The notes under the pieces are model-generated. The model searched no databases and was not told the origin of the DNA. It saw nothing but the letters and a program-made list of their open reading frames with translations. A stretch of DNA of 64,000 nt from an uncultured Succinivibrio sp. (GTDB lineage: Bacteria; Pseudomonadota; Gammaproteobacteria; Enterobacterales; Succinivibrionaceae), in the NCBI GenBank assembly GCA_900770725.1, contig CAAGLL010000090.1:24489-88488 (forward strand), read 5' to 3'. Positions 50,096 through 59,078 of the stretch are shown piece by piece. Both the position numbers and the translations under genes were made by a program. The first letter of the stretch is position 1; each line of letters begins with the position of its first letter.

Positions 50096-52687
50096 TCAGC
50101 GGTTGAGGCTGGTCGGATCGGCAAAAGGCATGTAATGCGTGTTAGGCGACATCGGGTTGTCGACGCCCTCGACCTGGACGGTGTAGAAGCCCTTGAACTC
50201 GAACTGGAGGCCCAGCACGTTGTCCTTCTTGTGGTCGCGCGCGCTCCAGTCCATCTTCGCGTAGTCCTCGTAGACCAGGGCGAGGCTCCAGCAGCACTCC
50301 TCGTACTTTAGCGCCACCTTGCGGTCGATGTTGTAGCTCTGATCGATGTCGCGGTAGATGGAGGCGGTGGCGCGCCAGTCGCGCCCCAGCGGGATCGTTC
50401 CGCCCAGGCCGACCTGGCGGATGTCGGAGATCCCGCCCTTGAGGTAGTCGTAGTTGCCGTCGCGCAGGTAGCGGTAGTTGGCCGTCACGCTGGCGCCGGA
50501 GCGCTGGTAGGTCGCCGAGGCGCTGTAGCTTTGGAACCTGCGCTGCTGCGTGCTGTACGACCCGGCCACGCGCATGTTGAGGCCTTCAAGCGGCGTGGCG
50601 TCGATGCTGCCGGTGAGCAGCGAGCGCGGGTAGGTCTGCCTGGAGTCGGCGCTGTTGAGCGTGACCCTCGTGGGCACGAAGCTGTAGGCCTGCGCGGCCA
50701 TCACCTTGAACACTTCGCGGTCGTGGGCGTCGAGCACCCTCGAGGTCAGGCCCAGCGTGACGGTGTTGGTGTCGGCAATGCGGTCGAGGCCGGAGTAGCG
50801 GCGGAACGAGAAGAGCGTGTAGTAGTCGTCGATGCGGTCGGTGGTGTCGTAGAGCGCGATCGAGTTCTGGTTGCGGTAGGGCACGTACGCGTACTTGAAC
50901 TCAGGCTCGATGGTCTGGGTGTGGCGCATGTCGAAGGCCTTGCGCTCGAACGTGGTCTTGCCGTGGACCTCGAGCTCGTAGAGGAAGCGGGTCTTGGAGC
51001 TGTCGGCGCTGTCAAAGCCGAAGTAGTTGCGGTACGAGGAGGGCAGCTTGTCGTAGTCGCCCTGGCTGTAGTGCGTCAGGAAGAGCCTGCCGCCTGCCTC
51101 GAGCAGCGTGCCGCGCCGGTCGAAGAGGTGGAGCATCGCCGAGGGCTCGGCGTGGAGCCTTATGGTGTCCTCGGAGGAGTAGTTGTCGAACGACTCGAGC
51201 TCAAAGCGCGTGGCCTCGCCGTAGAAGTTGAGCGCCGCGATGCCGCGCGTGCCGTACCAGCTGCCCGAGAGCTTGGGGAGCATCGCGAACGGGCGGCGGC
51301 GGAACACGCCGGGGTACTCGGGCAGCAGCACCTGGTAGCGGCGCAGCTCGGCGTTCAGGGTGTATGACTGCTCGCCGTAGCTGCTCCAGAGCCTCTGCAT
51401 CAGGTGGTCGTCGGTGATCGCCGCGTTGGGAGTGGCCAGATCCGAGAGGTAGCTGTAGTCGTTGGGCCTGACGCGCTGGTAGTCGAGCCCGACGCCGAGC
51501 TTGCCCTGGAGGAAGCTTGCGTAGTCGGTCAGGTGCAGGTACCAGCGCTTCTTCGAGGAGGAGCCGTCGTAGGGGGTCCAGCTCGCGTCGTCGGGCAGGT
51601 AGTTGAATACCACCGTGCCGAAGAGGTTGCTCCACGGCATGTAGCGGAACTCGGTGTTGTACTGCGCGTGGTGCTCGCCGTACCAGGCCGGCGTGAAGGT
51701 CAGGTCGTAGTTGGGCGCCAGGTTGAAGTAGATCGGCTGGACGTACTTGAAGTTGCTCGATCCGGTGGCCACCAGCGGGTAGAGCAGTCCGGTCTTGCGC
51801 TCGTTGGTGATGGGGAAGTTCACGTACGGGAAGTAGAACACCGGGACGTCGCCTGCCCACAGCGAGGCGTTCCACGCCTCGCCGAAGGACTCGTTGCGGT
51901 CTATTTCGACTGTCGAGGAGCGCAGGTGCCAGGTGTCGCTGCCCTCGGGGCAGGAGGTGAGCGTCGCCGACTTGTAGACCTGGGTGCGCTTGGGCGCGTC
52001 GATGGTGTGCTCCTCGGCCGTGCCGCGGATCACCGAGCCGTTCAACTGGAAGCGGGTGTTTTTGAGCTTGGTCACCTTGGTGTCAAGCCCGTACTCGCCG
52101 TCGTCGTCGGTGTGGACGGTGTACTCGCCGTCGTGGAGCACGGACTTCCCGCTGATCGTGAAGGCGTGGCTCTTGGCGTCGTAGTGGGCGCTGTCGGTGT
52201 TGATGACGCGGTCGCCCTGGGTGATCACCACGCGGCCCTTGTAGGTGAGGTCGTTGGCCTTGTTCTGCAGATCGCCTGCGACCTGGTCGGCTTCGACCTC
52301 GACGGGCTCGGTGTCGACGTCGAACTCAAGGGGCTTTGAATACGATGGCACCCCGGCGTAGCAGCTCAAGTCGCGCTGCGGGATGGGCTTGAACGGCGAC
52401 ATCGCGATGCGCCGCTCGTTCATGGTCTTGGTGACGCGGGCGGCAAAGGTCGAGCTGTCAGCAAGGCGCTGGTTTTCAAGGTAGCGCTTGGCTCCCGGGG
52501 TTGCCATGCGCGCAAGCGCAGCGTTGGTGAAGGCCGTGACAGAGGCCATCCTGCCTTGATCGCTGCTCTTGACCCTGCTGGTGGTCACCGTGTATTCGGC
52601 GGCCTGGGCGCCGGCGCAGCAGGCTCCTACGGCGGCTGCCAGGGCCAGGACGCGCAGCGCGCTTGGGTGTTCTTTGCTTCTAGTCAT
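50096..52687 (-). CDS. lptD: LPS-assembly outer-membrane protein LptD
   Basis: 863 residues. LptD with LptE inserts LPS in the outer leaflet. A signal peptide (about 1-29) is followed by an OstA/LptA-like beta-jellyroll domain (about 130-245, AGDLQNKANDLTYKGRVVI) and a 26-strand beta-barrel domain. Paired cysteines in EECCWSL near 805, plus cysteines near 107 and 245, fit the disulfides needed for LptD function. The N-terminal linker is longer than in E. coli. It overlaps yacG by 8 bases. Confidence 0.95.
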   Translation of the reverse strand: MTRSKEHPSALRVLALAAAVGACCAGAQAAEYTVTTSRVKSSDQGRMASVTAFTNAALARMATPGAKRYLENQRLADSSTFAARVTKTMNERRIAMSPFKPIPQRDLSCYAGVPSYSKPLEFDVDTEPVEVEADQVAGDLQNKANDLTYKGRVVITQGDRVINTDSAHYDAKSHAFTISGKSVLHDGEYTVHTDDDGEYGLDTKVTKLKNTRFQLNGSVIRGTAEEHTIDAPKRTQVYKSATLTSCPEGSDTWHLRSSTVEIDRNESFGEAWNASLWAGDVPVFYFPYVNFPITNERKTGLLYPLVATGSSNFKYVQPIYFNLAPNYDLTFTPAWYGEHHAQYNTEFRYMPWSNLFGTVVFNYLPDDASWTPYDGSSSKKRWYLHLTDYASFLQGKLGVGLDYQRVRPNDYSYLSDLATPNAAITDDHLMQRLWSSYGEQSYTLNAELRRYQVLLPEYPGVFRRRPFAMLPKLSGSWYGTRGIAALNFYGEATRFELESFDNYSSEDTIRLHAEPSAMLHLFDRRGTLLEAGGRLFLTHYSQGDYDKLPSSYRNYFGFDSADSSKTRFLYELEVHGKTTFERKAFDMRHTQTIEPEFKYAYVPYRNQNSIALYDTTDRIDDYYTLFSFRRYSGLDRIADTNTVTLGLTSRVLDAHDREVFKVMAAQAYSFVPTRVTLNSADSRQTYPRSLLTGSIDATPLEGLNMRVAGSYSTQQRRFQSYSASATYQRSGASVTANYRYLRDGNYDYLKGGISDIRQVGLGGTIPLGRDWRATASIYRDIDQSYNIDRKVALKYEECCWSLALVYEDYAKMDWSARDHKKDNVLGLQFEFKGFYTVQVEGVDNPMSPNTHYMPFADPTSLNR

Positions 52688-52991
52688 CGGCGGGAACTTC
52701 GCGTCCCTCTATCTCAACGTCATCCGCCAGCCCGGCATCCTCGTCGTCCTCGAGGGGATCGCCCTCGAGGACGCGCTCGTCGCTGGCCCATGCGGCCAGA
52801 TCGAGCATGCGGCAGCGCTCGGAGCAGAACGGCCTGAAGGGATCCGTGGTCCGGTAGGGGTGCACCTTGCCGCACAGCGGGCATGGCACCATGGCCTCCC
52901 CGCCCTCGCGCGCAGGCTCCTCGACACGCTCGTGCGCCTTGCGCTCAAGCTCTTCGCAGGTGCCGGGAGGCAGCAGGTCTTTCAGGCTCAT
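52680..52991 (-). CDS. yacG: DNA gyrase inhibitor YacG
   Basis: 103 residues. A small zinc protein known to bind GyrB and inhibit gyrase. The zinc knuckle C-P-L-C near residue 37 and the FCSERCRMLDLAAWASDE segment near 55 give the four cysteines. The C-terminal tail is acidic. I choose the ATG at 52991; the longer frame lacks homology. It follows zapD and overlaps lptD, an unusual junction. Confidence 0.92.
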   Translation of the reverse strand: MSLKDLLPPGTCEELERKAHERVEEPAREGGEAMVPCPLCGKVHPYRTTDPFRPFCSERCRMLDLAAWASDERVLEGDPLEDDEDAGLADDVEIEGREVPADD

Positions 52992-53140
52992 GGAAATCGA
53001 GGAATGTCCCTGATCAGGAAAAAATCTTGTTTGGCAGGCGCGGGCAAACGCCGTCGGCGCCTGATTGCAAGGCGATTTTAGCACACGGGCGCGGGGCGTT
53101 GGCCCCGCGCGGCATCAGGGCTTTGAGCCCTTGCTCGCCT

Positions 53141-53887
53141 TCAGCCAAGCGATGAGCTGATGAAGGCGAGCTCGAAGGGGATATCGCCCACCGGGGCGCC
53201 CTTCTCGTAGGGGATGAAGTGGATGTTGATGCGCGACTGGAAGCCCGAGACCACCGGGTAGGCGCGCACGGAGGAGTCGTAGCGGATGTTGATGAGGTCG
53301 CAGTTCTCCGCCCCCTCCTGGAGGAAGCCCTTGCGCGCGGTGCGCTTTTGCGGATCGGCGCACAGGCGCCAGAGGTAGAGGATCGTGGTGACCGGAACCC
53401 TCAGGCAGTCGAACTCGTGCAGCCACTTGCCCACGGTCTGAAGGCGCTCCTCCACGGGGAGCTGCATCCAGAACGTGAACAGCGGGGTGTCGAAGCAGTT
53501 GACGCCGCTGGGGGTGTGGAAGCGGGGCTTGACGATCTCGATGATCGGGTCGGTCTGGAGCACGGTGCGCTGGCGGGTGAAGGCGTCGAGCTCGCGCTTT
53601 GCCGTGGCGACGCTCTGGCGCAGCTCCCCAACGAACTGGGTGTCGGCTTCTGGATCCTGCGCCCAGGCGCGCAGCCTGGTGTCGCAGCGCTCGAGATCCT
53701 TGAGCAGCTCTATCTTGATGGAGCCGGTGCCGTCGACGAGATCGAGGTAGTCGACCACGCAGCGCAGGAGGCAGACGGTCTCCTGCGCCGTCTTGATCCC
53801 GCGGCAGAGCTCGGCGCGGGTGAAGACGCTCTCGAATTTGAGGTAGGTTCTGGCCCTGGGGGTCAGGGGGAAGTCGTAGTTAAGCAT
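53141..53887 (-). CDS. zapD: Z-ring-associated protein ZapD (YacF)
   Basis: 248 residues, the E. coli length (247). ZapD crosslinks FtsZ filaments by binding the FtsZ C-terminal peptide, which is conserved in the FtsZ of this window. The N-terminus YDFPLTPRARTYLKFE, the middle DTPLFTFWMQLP and the C-terminal INIHFIPYE segment are family landmarks. Between coaE and yacG as in E. coli. Confidence 0.95.
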   Translation of the reverse strand: MLNYDFPLTPRARTYLKFESVFTRAELCRGIKTAQETVCLLRCVVDYLDLVDGTGSIKIELLKDLERCDTRLRAWAQDPEADTQFVGELRQSVATAKRELDAFTRQRTVLQTDPIIEIVKPRFHTPSGVNCFDTPLFTFWMQLPVEERLQTVGKWLHEFDCLRVPVTTILYLWRLCADPQKRTARKGFLQEGAENCDLINIRYDSSVRAYPVVSGFQSRINIHFIPYEKGAPVGDIPFELAFISSSLG

Positions 53888-53929
53888 GAAAAGCCCGCCG
53901 GGGCGCGCGGCGCCTGGTCTTTGGAACCT

Positions 53930-54538
53930 CTAAAGGGTCTGGTATTTTTGGTGCAAGTTTAGCACGGCGGTGCGGATTTCATCGAAGCTGAGGCTGCCGG
54001 TGTCGATGATGTCGTCGGCCCCGGCCAAGCGGGTGTCGCGGCTTGCCTGGGAGGCGATCATGGCGCGCGCGGTGGCCTCGGATGACCCGTCGCGGGCCAT
54101 GAGGCGCGCAAGCTGGACCTCAGGCGCGCAGTCTGCGACGAGCACGCGGTCGGCGTAGCCCCCGGCGCCGCCTTCAAAGTAGAGCGGCACGGCCATGATC
54201 ACGTAGTGCCCCTTGGCCGCGAAGGCCTGGCGCATCGCCTCCTCCATGATCGCAGGGTGGGTGATGGCATTTAAGATCCCAAGCTTCCCCTTGTCGTGGA
54301 AGGCCATCTCGCGCACCGCGCGGCGGTTGAGCGAGCCGTCCTCCGACAGCGCGCCTGCCCCCAGCGCCTTCGCGATCGCCTCGAGCATCGGGCTGCCCGG
54401 CTTTGACAATTCGCGGGAGATTATGTCGGTGTCCACGACCTCGGTCCCCAAGGCGCGGAAGTCATCCGATACCACGGTCTTGCCGCAGGCGATGCCGCCT
54501 GTCAGCACCACCCGAATCGGGCCTGGGATCCTGTGCAT
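53930..54538 (-). CDS. coaE: Dephospho-CoA kinase CoaE
   Basis: 202 residues. The last step of coenzyme A synthesis. The P-loop GGIACGKT is near residue 13, D-T-D-I-I-S-R near 36 and the lid segment near 135. The ATG at 54538 has AAGGAG 6 bases before it, and the extra N-terminal frame is non-homologous. First gene of the leftward coaE-zapD-yacG-lptD-surA-rsmA set. Confidence 0.96.
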   Translation of the reverse strand: MHRIPGPIRVVLTGGIACGKTVVSDDFRALGTEVVDTDIISRELSKPGSPMLEAIAKALGAGALSEDGSLNRRAVREMAFHDKGKLGILNAITHPAIMEEAMRQAFAAKGHYVIMAVPLYFEGGAGGYADRVLVADCAPEVQLARLMARDGSSEATARAMIASQASRDTRLAGADDIIDTGSLSFDEIRTAVLNLHQKYQTL

Positions 54539-54657
54539 GAGCGCTCCTTGCCATGTCTGCAGGCGTGAGGAAACAGGGACTTTTGCCCGCAAGATTGCGT
54601 AAAATCCCAATGAGATGCTTTGATTGTAGTGTGTCCCCATCAGGAGAATAGCTTTTC

Positions 54658-55152
54658 ATGAAAAAATCGATGGCAAACTGCTTCAAGTGCGCGGCCTTCG
54701 CGCTGCCCCTCTTCCTGCTCGCCGGCTGCACCGGCTCCTCGGACGCCGACGATGCCGCCCCGGACGCGCAGGCGGGCAGCCCGCTCTACCTGCGCGGCGA
54801 CATGAACGATTACGGCGTGGCTGGCAACTTCAGGCTCAAGCAGGCCCAGGACGGATTGTGCACCGAGGCTGCGCTGCGCGCCGAGTGGTCGCCGTACCAC
54901 TTCAAGTTCGCAGATGAGAACTGGAGCAAGGGCAGCAACTACGGCTTCATGGAAGGCCCCGGCGCCATCAGCGACGGCTCTGCTCCTGTGAAGCTCAACC
55001 CGCAGTCCAAGTTCGAGGATCTCACGCTCACCGTCACGAAGGACGGCATCTACCGCTTCTGCCTCCTAAAGCAGGATGGTGGGGACTTCGCCACCGTCAA
55101 GTTCGTGAGGGACGGCGACGAGAAGGCGCTCTCCGAGACTGCCGCGAAGTAA
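54658..55152 (+). CDS. Lipoprotein with starch/glycogen-binding-type domain
   Basis: 164 residues. The signal with lipobox LLAGC (Cys24) makes it a lipoprotein, with Thr/Gly/Ser following, so outer-membrane sorting is likely. After an acidic linker, residues about 42-140 show the pattern Y-L-R-G-D-M-N-D-Y-G, then Y-H-F-K-F-A-D-E-N-W near 80, typical of the small modules next to pullulanase and amylase domains. No catalytic domain. It may hold alpha-glucan at the cell surface. Just upstream of xerD. Confidence 0.75.
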   Translation: MKKSMANCFKCAAFALPLFLLAGCTGSSDADDAAPDAQAGSPLYLRGDMNDYGVAGNFRLKQAQDGLCTEAALRAEWSPYHFKFADENWSKGSNYGFMEGPGAISDGSAPVKLNPQSKFEDLTLTVTKDGIYRFCLLKQDGGDFATVKFVRDGDEKALSETAAK

Positions 55153-55159
55153 GGGCGCG

Positions 55160-56062
55160 ATGATGGCGGACGGCCGCATGCTGATGCAGGGCTTTGCCGA
55201 CAGCCTGCTGCTCGAGCAGGGGCTTGCGGCATCCACCGTCTCCTCGTATGTCTCGGACGTCCGCCTCTTCCTCTCATATGTTGAAAAGGCAGGACGCGGC
55301 CCTTCCGATTTCACCGGGGACGACGTGAGCGCCTACCTCATCGAGGGCGGCGACAGCGCCCCTGGCTCGGCGGCGCGCTTCCTCTGCTCGCTGCGCGCCT
55401 TCTGCAAGTACCTGAGGGGCGAGAAGGTGCGTATCGACGATCCCTGCGCGCGCATCTCAAACCCCAGGATCACCCGCGCCCTGCCTGCGGTGATGAGCGA
55501 GGAGTGCGTGGACGCCTTCTTGGAGGCGCCTGACATCTCGACCCACACCGGGCTTCGCGACAAGGCGATGCTCGAGACGGCCTACGGCTGCGGACTGCGC
55601 GTAAGCGAGCTCGTGGGGCTGCGCTTTGACAGCCTGAACCTCACCGACGGCTTCGTGCTCATCCGCGGCAAGGGCGGCAAGGAGCGGCTGGTGCCGGTGG
55701 GCGAGAACGCCTGCTACTGGGTAGGCACCTATGTCGCGACGCTGCGCAAGCTCAAGGATCCAACCGGGCAGTGCCAGTACGTGTTCCTCTCCTCCAAGTG
55801 CAGCAACGGCCCGATGCCGATGACCCGCGTGGCCTTCTGGTACCGCGTCAAGGCCTACGCCCGGGAGCTTGGGATAACGCAGGACGTATCGCCGCACGCC
55901 TTCCGCCATGCGTTCGCGACCCACCTCTTAAACCATGACGCCGATCTGCGCACCGTGCAGATGCTCCTGGGGCACTCGAGCCTCACCACCACCCAGATCT
56001 ACACCCACGTGGCCACGCGCAGAATGCACGAGATCTACGATCGGGCCCACCCGAGGGCCTGA
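55160..56062 (+). CDS. xerD: Site-specific tyrosine recombinase XerD
   Basis: 300 residues. XerD with XerC resolves chromosome dimers at dif under FtsK control. The N-terminal SAM-like domain (about 8-95) precedes the catalytic domain. The catalytic residues are seen in GLRVSELVGLR (Arg near 150), the HAFRHAFATHLL box (near 249) and the LLGHSSLTTTQIYTH box with the nucleophilic tyrosine near 282. The C-terminal H-P-R-A ending is the XerD form. A second ATG three bases later is equally good. Confidence 0.95.
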   Translation: MMADGRMLMQGFADSLLLEQGLAASTVSSYVSDVRLFLSYVEKAGRGPSDFTGDDVSAYLIEGGDSAPGSAARFLCSLRAFCKYLRGEKVRIDDPCARISNPRITRALPAVMSEECVDAFLEAPDISTHTGLRDKAMLETAYGCGLRVSELVGLRFDSLNLTDGFVLIRGKGGKERLVPVGENACYWVGTYVATLRKLKDPTGQCQYVFLSSKCSNGPMPMTRVAFWYRVKAYARELGITQDVSPHAFRHAFATHLLNHDADLRTVQMLLGHSSLTTTQIYTHVATRRMHEIYDRAHPRA

Positions 56063-56065
56063 GAG

Positions 56066-56977
56066 ATGCGCCTGAGCTACCGAAAGCTTTTCAGGACGGG
56101 CAGCGGCCTCGACTACCTGGAGCTCAAGTCAGCCTCGGGGGGATTGCTGTGCGTGCAGGGCCCGTCGTCGGAGCAGGGCAGAGTGAGGCGCGCCTTCAAG
56201 TCCTCGCAGGTTCTGTCGCGCTCCTGCCCCGACAACTCATTTACGCCAGTCTCATTTGGCGTCTCCGGCGGCATGGCCTCCGCGGCCTTCGAGGGGGAGT
56301 GCGGCGGCGCGCTCAGGCTCTTCCTCTCGCACGCTACTCCGGCGCTGCAGTACGCCGAAGGGCGCAGGCTCGGGCGCGCGCTCAAGGCGCTGCACGACGT
56401 GGAGCTTGACGATGCGCAAGCGCGCCGCGCCGACGCGTACCAGGGCAAGTTCATGGAGCGCATCGCCGAGTACGTGGCCAGGCTCCCCCATTTCAAGGGC
56501 GATCAGGCGGCGATGGATGCCATATCAAGCCGCTATGACAACTTCGGGTGCTTCAGGCGCGTGCTGCGCTACGGGCAGCTGCGCGACGACCGCGTGATGG
56601 TGAGGGGCGACTCGTCGGTTGCGCTCCTGCCCTCGCCCTCGTTCGGGCCGGGGGACGCCTGCGAGGACTTCGCGCTCATGGAACTCTCCTTTGCAGGGCT
56701 CTACCCCTGCTGCAGCGCCGGGGTGATCGACGGCTACTTCCAGGGGGCCAGGCCCCCGGCGCGCTTCTGGGTCAACTTCGCGCTGCACAGCGCCGTCGCA
56801 TCGCTGTGGCGCTGCGGCAGGCAGGCCCTGGCAAGCCGCCGCAGCTTCCTCATCATGCAGTCGGAGTGCCTGCGCATAAGCTCGGACTTCTCATCCTTCA
56901 CGCGGCCGTATCCCTCATGGTACGAAAGCCCCGAGGTCAGGAGGGCGAGGGATCAGGCGCTGGCAAAGGCGCTCTGA
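56066..56977 (+). CDS. Degenerate aminoglycoside-phosphotransferase-like (kinase-fold) protein
   Basis: 303 residues. The middle shows the small-molecule-kinase pattern: an N-lobe, then the R-R-L-G-R-A-L-K-A-L-H-D helix near 110, the Y-G-Q-L-R-D-D segment near 170 where H-G-D-x-x-x-x-N is expected, and D-A-C-E-D-F-A-L-M-E near 198. The catalytic Asp is replaced by Gln, the base-loop Asn by Arg, and the metal D-F-E motif is not clear, so the product may be catalytically dead. It starts 3 bases after xerD and probably forms an operon with it. Family assignment is by pattern only. Confidence 0.5.
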   Translation: MRLSYRKLFRTGSGLDYLELKSASGGLLCVQGPSSEQGRVRRAFKSSQVLSRSCPDNSFTPVSFGVSGGMASAAFEGECGGALRLFLSHATPALQYAEGRRLGRALKALHDVELDDAQARRADAYQGKFMERIAEYVARLPHFKGDQAAMDAISSRYDNFGCFRRVLRYGQLRDDRVMVRGDSSVALLPSPSFGPGDACEDFALMELSFAGLYPCCSAGVIDGYFQGARPPARFWVNFALHSAVASLWRCGRQALASRRSFLIMQSECLRISSDFSSFTRPYPSWYESPEVRRARDQALAKAL

Positions 56978-57002
56978 CTTCCCAAGGCGCCGCAAAGGCA
57001 GG

Positions 57003-57027
57003 ACAGGGGCGCCTCAAGCGCCCCTGT
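57003..57027 (+). terminator. Hairpin after the kinase-like gene
   Basis: A perfect 10-bp stem, ACAGGGGCGC with GCGCCCCTGT, loop CTCAA. Little T follows. Confidence 0.6.
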
Positions 57028-57113
57028 TACGCGGTCCCGTGCGAGATTTCAGAACCCGCCTTTTGACAGCCAGGCCTTAGGCGCTCGCTCAGAGCGCTGG
57101 CAGGCAGAGACAA

Positions 57114-57140
57114 GCAGGGCCGCGCATCGCGCGGCCCTGC
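57114..57140 (-). terminator. 12-bp hairpin after accC
   Basis: 57114-57125 pairs perfectly with 57129-57140 around ATC. It lies about 20 bases after the accC stop on the minus strand. Confidence 0.6.
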
Positions 57141-57160
57141 CATGGGTGGGAAGGCTTCAA

Positions 57161-58546
57161 TCAGGCCTTGGGCTTGGCTGACGCAGCCTTCTCCTTCTCC
57201 GCCTGCTCCTCGAGCTTCTTCTCGAGGTAGTGGATGCTGGCGCCGCCCCTGATCTCGGCAGGATCGGTCAGCAGGTCCTTGTGCAGCGGAATGTTGGTCT
57301 TTATGCCCTCGAGCACGAGCTCGTCGAGCGCCTCGAGCATGCGCAGGCGCGCCAGCTCGCGGGTGTCGTCGTGGACGATGAGCTTGCCCACGAGCGAGTC
57401 GTAGTACGGGGGGACCTTGTAGCCCTGGTAGACGTGGCTGTCCCAGCGCACGCCCGGGCCGCCCGGCACGTGGAGCCACTTGATGGTTCCAGGCGAGGGG
57501 ATGAAGGTCTTGGGATCCTCGGCGTTGATGCGGCACTCGAAGGCGTGGCCCTGAACCTTGATGTCCGACTGCTTGACGGACAGCGGGTTGCCGGCGCACA
57601 CGGAGATCATCTCGCGGACGATGTCCACGCCGGTGATCATCTCGGTGACCGGGTGCTCGACCTGCACGCGGGTGTTCATCTCGATGAAGTAGAACTCGCC
57701 GTTCTCATAAAGGAACTCGAAGGTTCCGGCGCCGCGGTAGCCGATGTCCACGCAGGCCTTGGCGCAGCGCGAGCCGATGGCCTTGCGCTGCTCGGCGGTG
57801 ATGAAGGGGGCCGGGGCCTCCTCGAGCACCTTCTGGTTGCGCCTCTGCATCGAGCAGTCGCGCTCGCCCAGGTAGACCGCGTGGCCCTGGCCGTCGGAGA
57901 GCACCTGGAACTCGATGTGGCGCGGGTTCTCGAGGAACTTCTCCATGTAAACGGACGGGTTGTTGAAGAACATGTCGGCCTCGCGCTTGGTGAGGGCAAT
58001 CGACTGCTCGAGCTCCTCCTCCTTGCGCACGACCCTCATGCCGCGTCCGCCGCCGCCGCCAGCGGCCTTGATGATGATCGGGTAGCCGATCTTCGCGGCA
58101 AGGCGCTTGTTCTCGGCGATGTCGTCGCCCAGGGCGCCCGCCGAGCCCGGCACGCAGGGCACGCCGGCCTTCTGCATGGCCTTCTTGGCCGAGACCTTGT
58201 CGCCCATGAGCCTGATGGTGTCGGCAGTCGGCCCGATGAAGATGAAGCCGGACTTCTCGACCATCTCGGCAAAGTCGGCGCTCTCGGAGAGGAAGCCGTA
58301 GCCCGGGTGGATCGCGCTGGCGCCGCTGGACTCGGCGGCGGCGATGATCGAAGGGATGTTGAGGTAGGAGTCCTTGGGGGCGGGCGGCCCGATGCAGATG
58401 GACTCGTCTGCGAGCTTGACGTGCATGAGGTCGCGGTCGGCGGTCGAGTGCACGGCCACGGTGGCCAGCCCCAGCTGCCTGCAGGCCCTCAGCACGCGGA
58501 GCGCGATCTCGCCGCGGTTGGCGATGAGGACTTTTTCAAGTTTCAT
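57161..58546 (-). CDS. accC: Biotin carboxylase AccC (acetyl-CoA carboxylase subunit)
   Basis: 461 residues. It carboxylates biotin on AccB with ATP and bicarbonate. The start KVLIANRGEIALRVLRAC, the ATP-grasp loop KAAGGGGGRGMRVV near 157, MEKFLENPRHIEFQ near 196 and EMNTRVQVEHPVTE near 286 are diagnostic. A Glu/Ala/Lys-rich tail of about 15 residues extends the usual 449. 13 bases downstream of accB. Confidence 0.98.
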   Translation of the reverse strand: MKLEKVLIANRGEIALRVLRACRQLGLATVAVHSTADRDLMHVKLADESICIGPPAPKDSYLNIPSIIAAAESSGASAIHPGYGFLSESADFAEMVEKSGFIFIGPTADTIRLMGDKVSAKKAMQKAGVPCVPGSAGALGDDIAENKRLAAKIGYPIIIKAAGGGGGRGMRVVRKEEELEQSIALTKREADMFFNNPSVYMEKFLENPRHIEFQVLSDGQGHAVYLGERDCSMQRRNQKVLEEAPAPFITAEQRKAIGSRCAKACVDIGYRGAGTFEFLYENGEFYFIEMNTRVQVEHPVTEMITGVDIVREMISVCAGNPLSVKQSDIKVQGHAFECRINAEDPKTFIPSPGTIKWLHVPGGPGVRWDSHVYQGYKVPPYYDSLVGKLIVHDDTRELARLRMLEALDELVLEGIKTNIPLHKDLLTDPAEIRGGASIHYLEKKLEEQAEKEKAASAKPKA

Positions 58547-58559
58547 TGCTCGCCCCTGA

Positions 58560-59048
58560 TCATTCGAACTCGAAGAGGGGCTGGTCGAACTCGACGGTCG
58601 AGCCATTGTCAACCAGGACCTTCTTGATGACGCCGGCGCGGTCGGACTGCACCTGGTTCATCATCTTCATGGCTTCGATGATGCAGAGGGTGTCGCCCTC
58701 CTTGACGGCCTTGCCTTCCTCAACGAACGGGGCGGCGGTGGGGCTTGAAGAGCGGTAGAAGGTGCCGACCATCGGCGACTTCATGAGCTTGGAATCGTCG
58801 GCTGCGGCCGGGGCTGCGGCGGCAGGGGCCGCGGCAGGGGCGGCGGCGGGCGCAGGAGCGGGCGCGGCGGCCTGCACCGGGGCTGCCGGGGCGGCGATGA
58901 CGGTCTGGACCGGGGCTGCTGACACCACGGTGCCGCGGTCGCGGGTGATCTTCAGTTCCTCGTCGCCCTGCTTGAAGTTGATCTCGGAGATGTCGGACTT
59001 AGACACTATCTCGATAAGCCTGGATATCTTGTGAATATCTATCTGCAT
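58560..59048 (-). CDS. accB: Biotin carboxyl carrier protein AccB
   Basis: 162 residues. The N-terminal helix-rich region (IHKISRLIEIVSKSDISEI) is followed by an Ala/Pro linker (about 48-85) and the biotinyl domain. The biotinylated lysine is in EAMKMMN near residue 125. Second gene of aroQ-accB-accC. Confidence 0.98.
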   Translation of the reverse strand: MQIDIHKISRLIEIVSKSDISEINFKQGDEELKITRDRGTVVSAAPVQTVIAAPAAPVQAAAPAPAPAAAPAAAPAAAAPAAADDSKLMKSPMVGTFYRSSSPTAAPFVEEGKAVKEGDTLCIIEAMKMMNQVQSDRAGVIKKVLVDNGSTVEFDQPLFEFE

Positions 59049-59078
59049 AGTAGTACCTGATCTGCAAGTAAATTTTTA

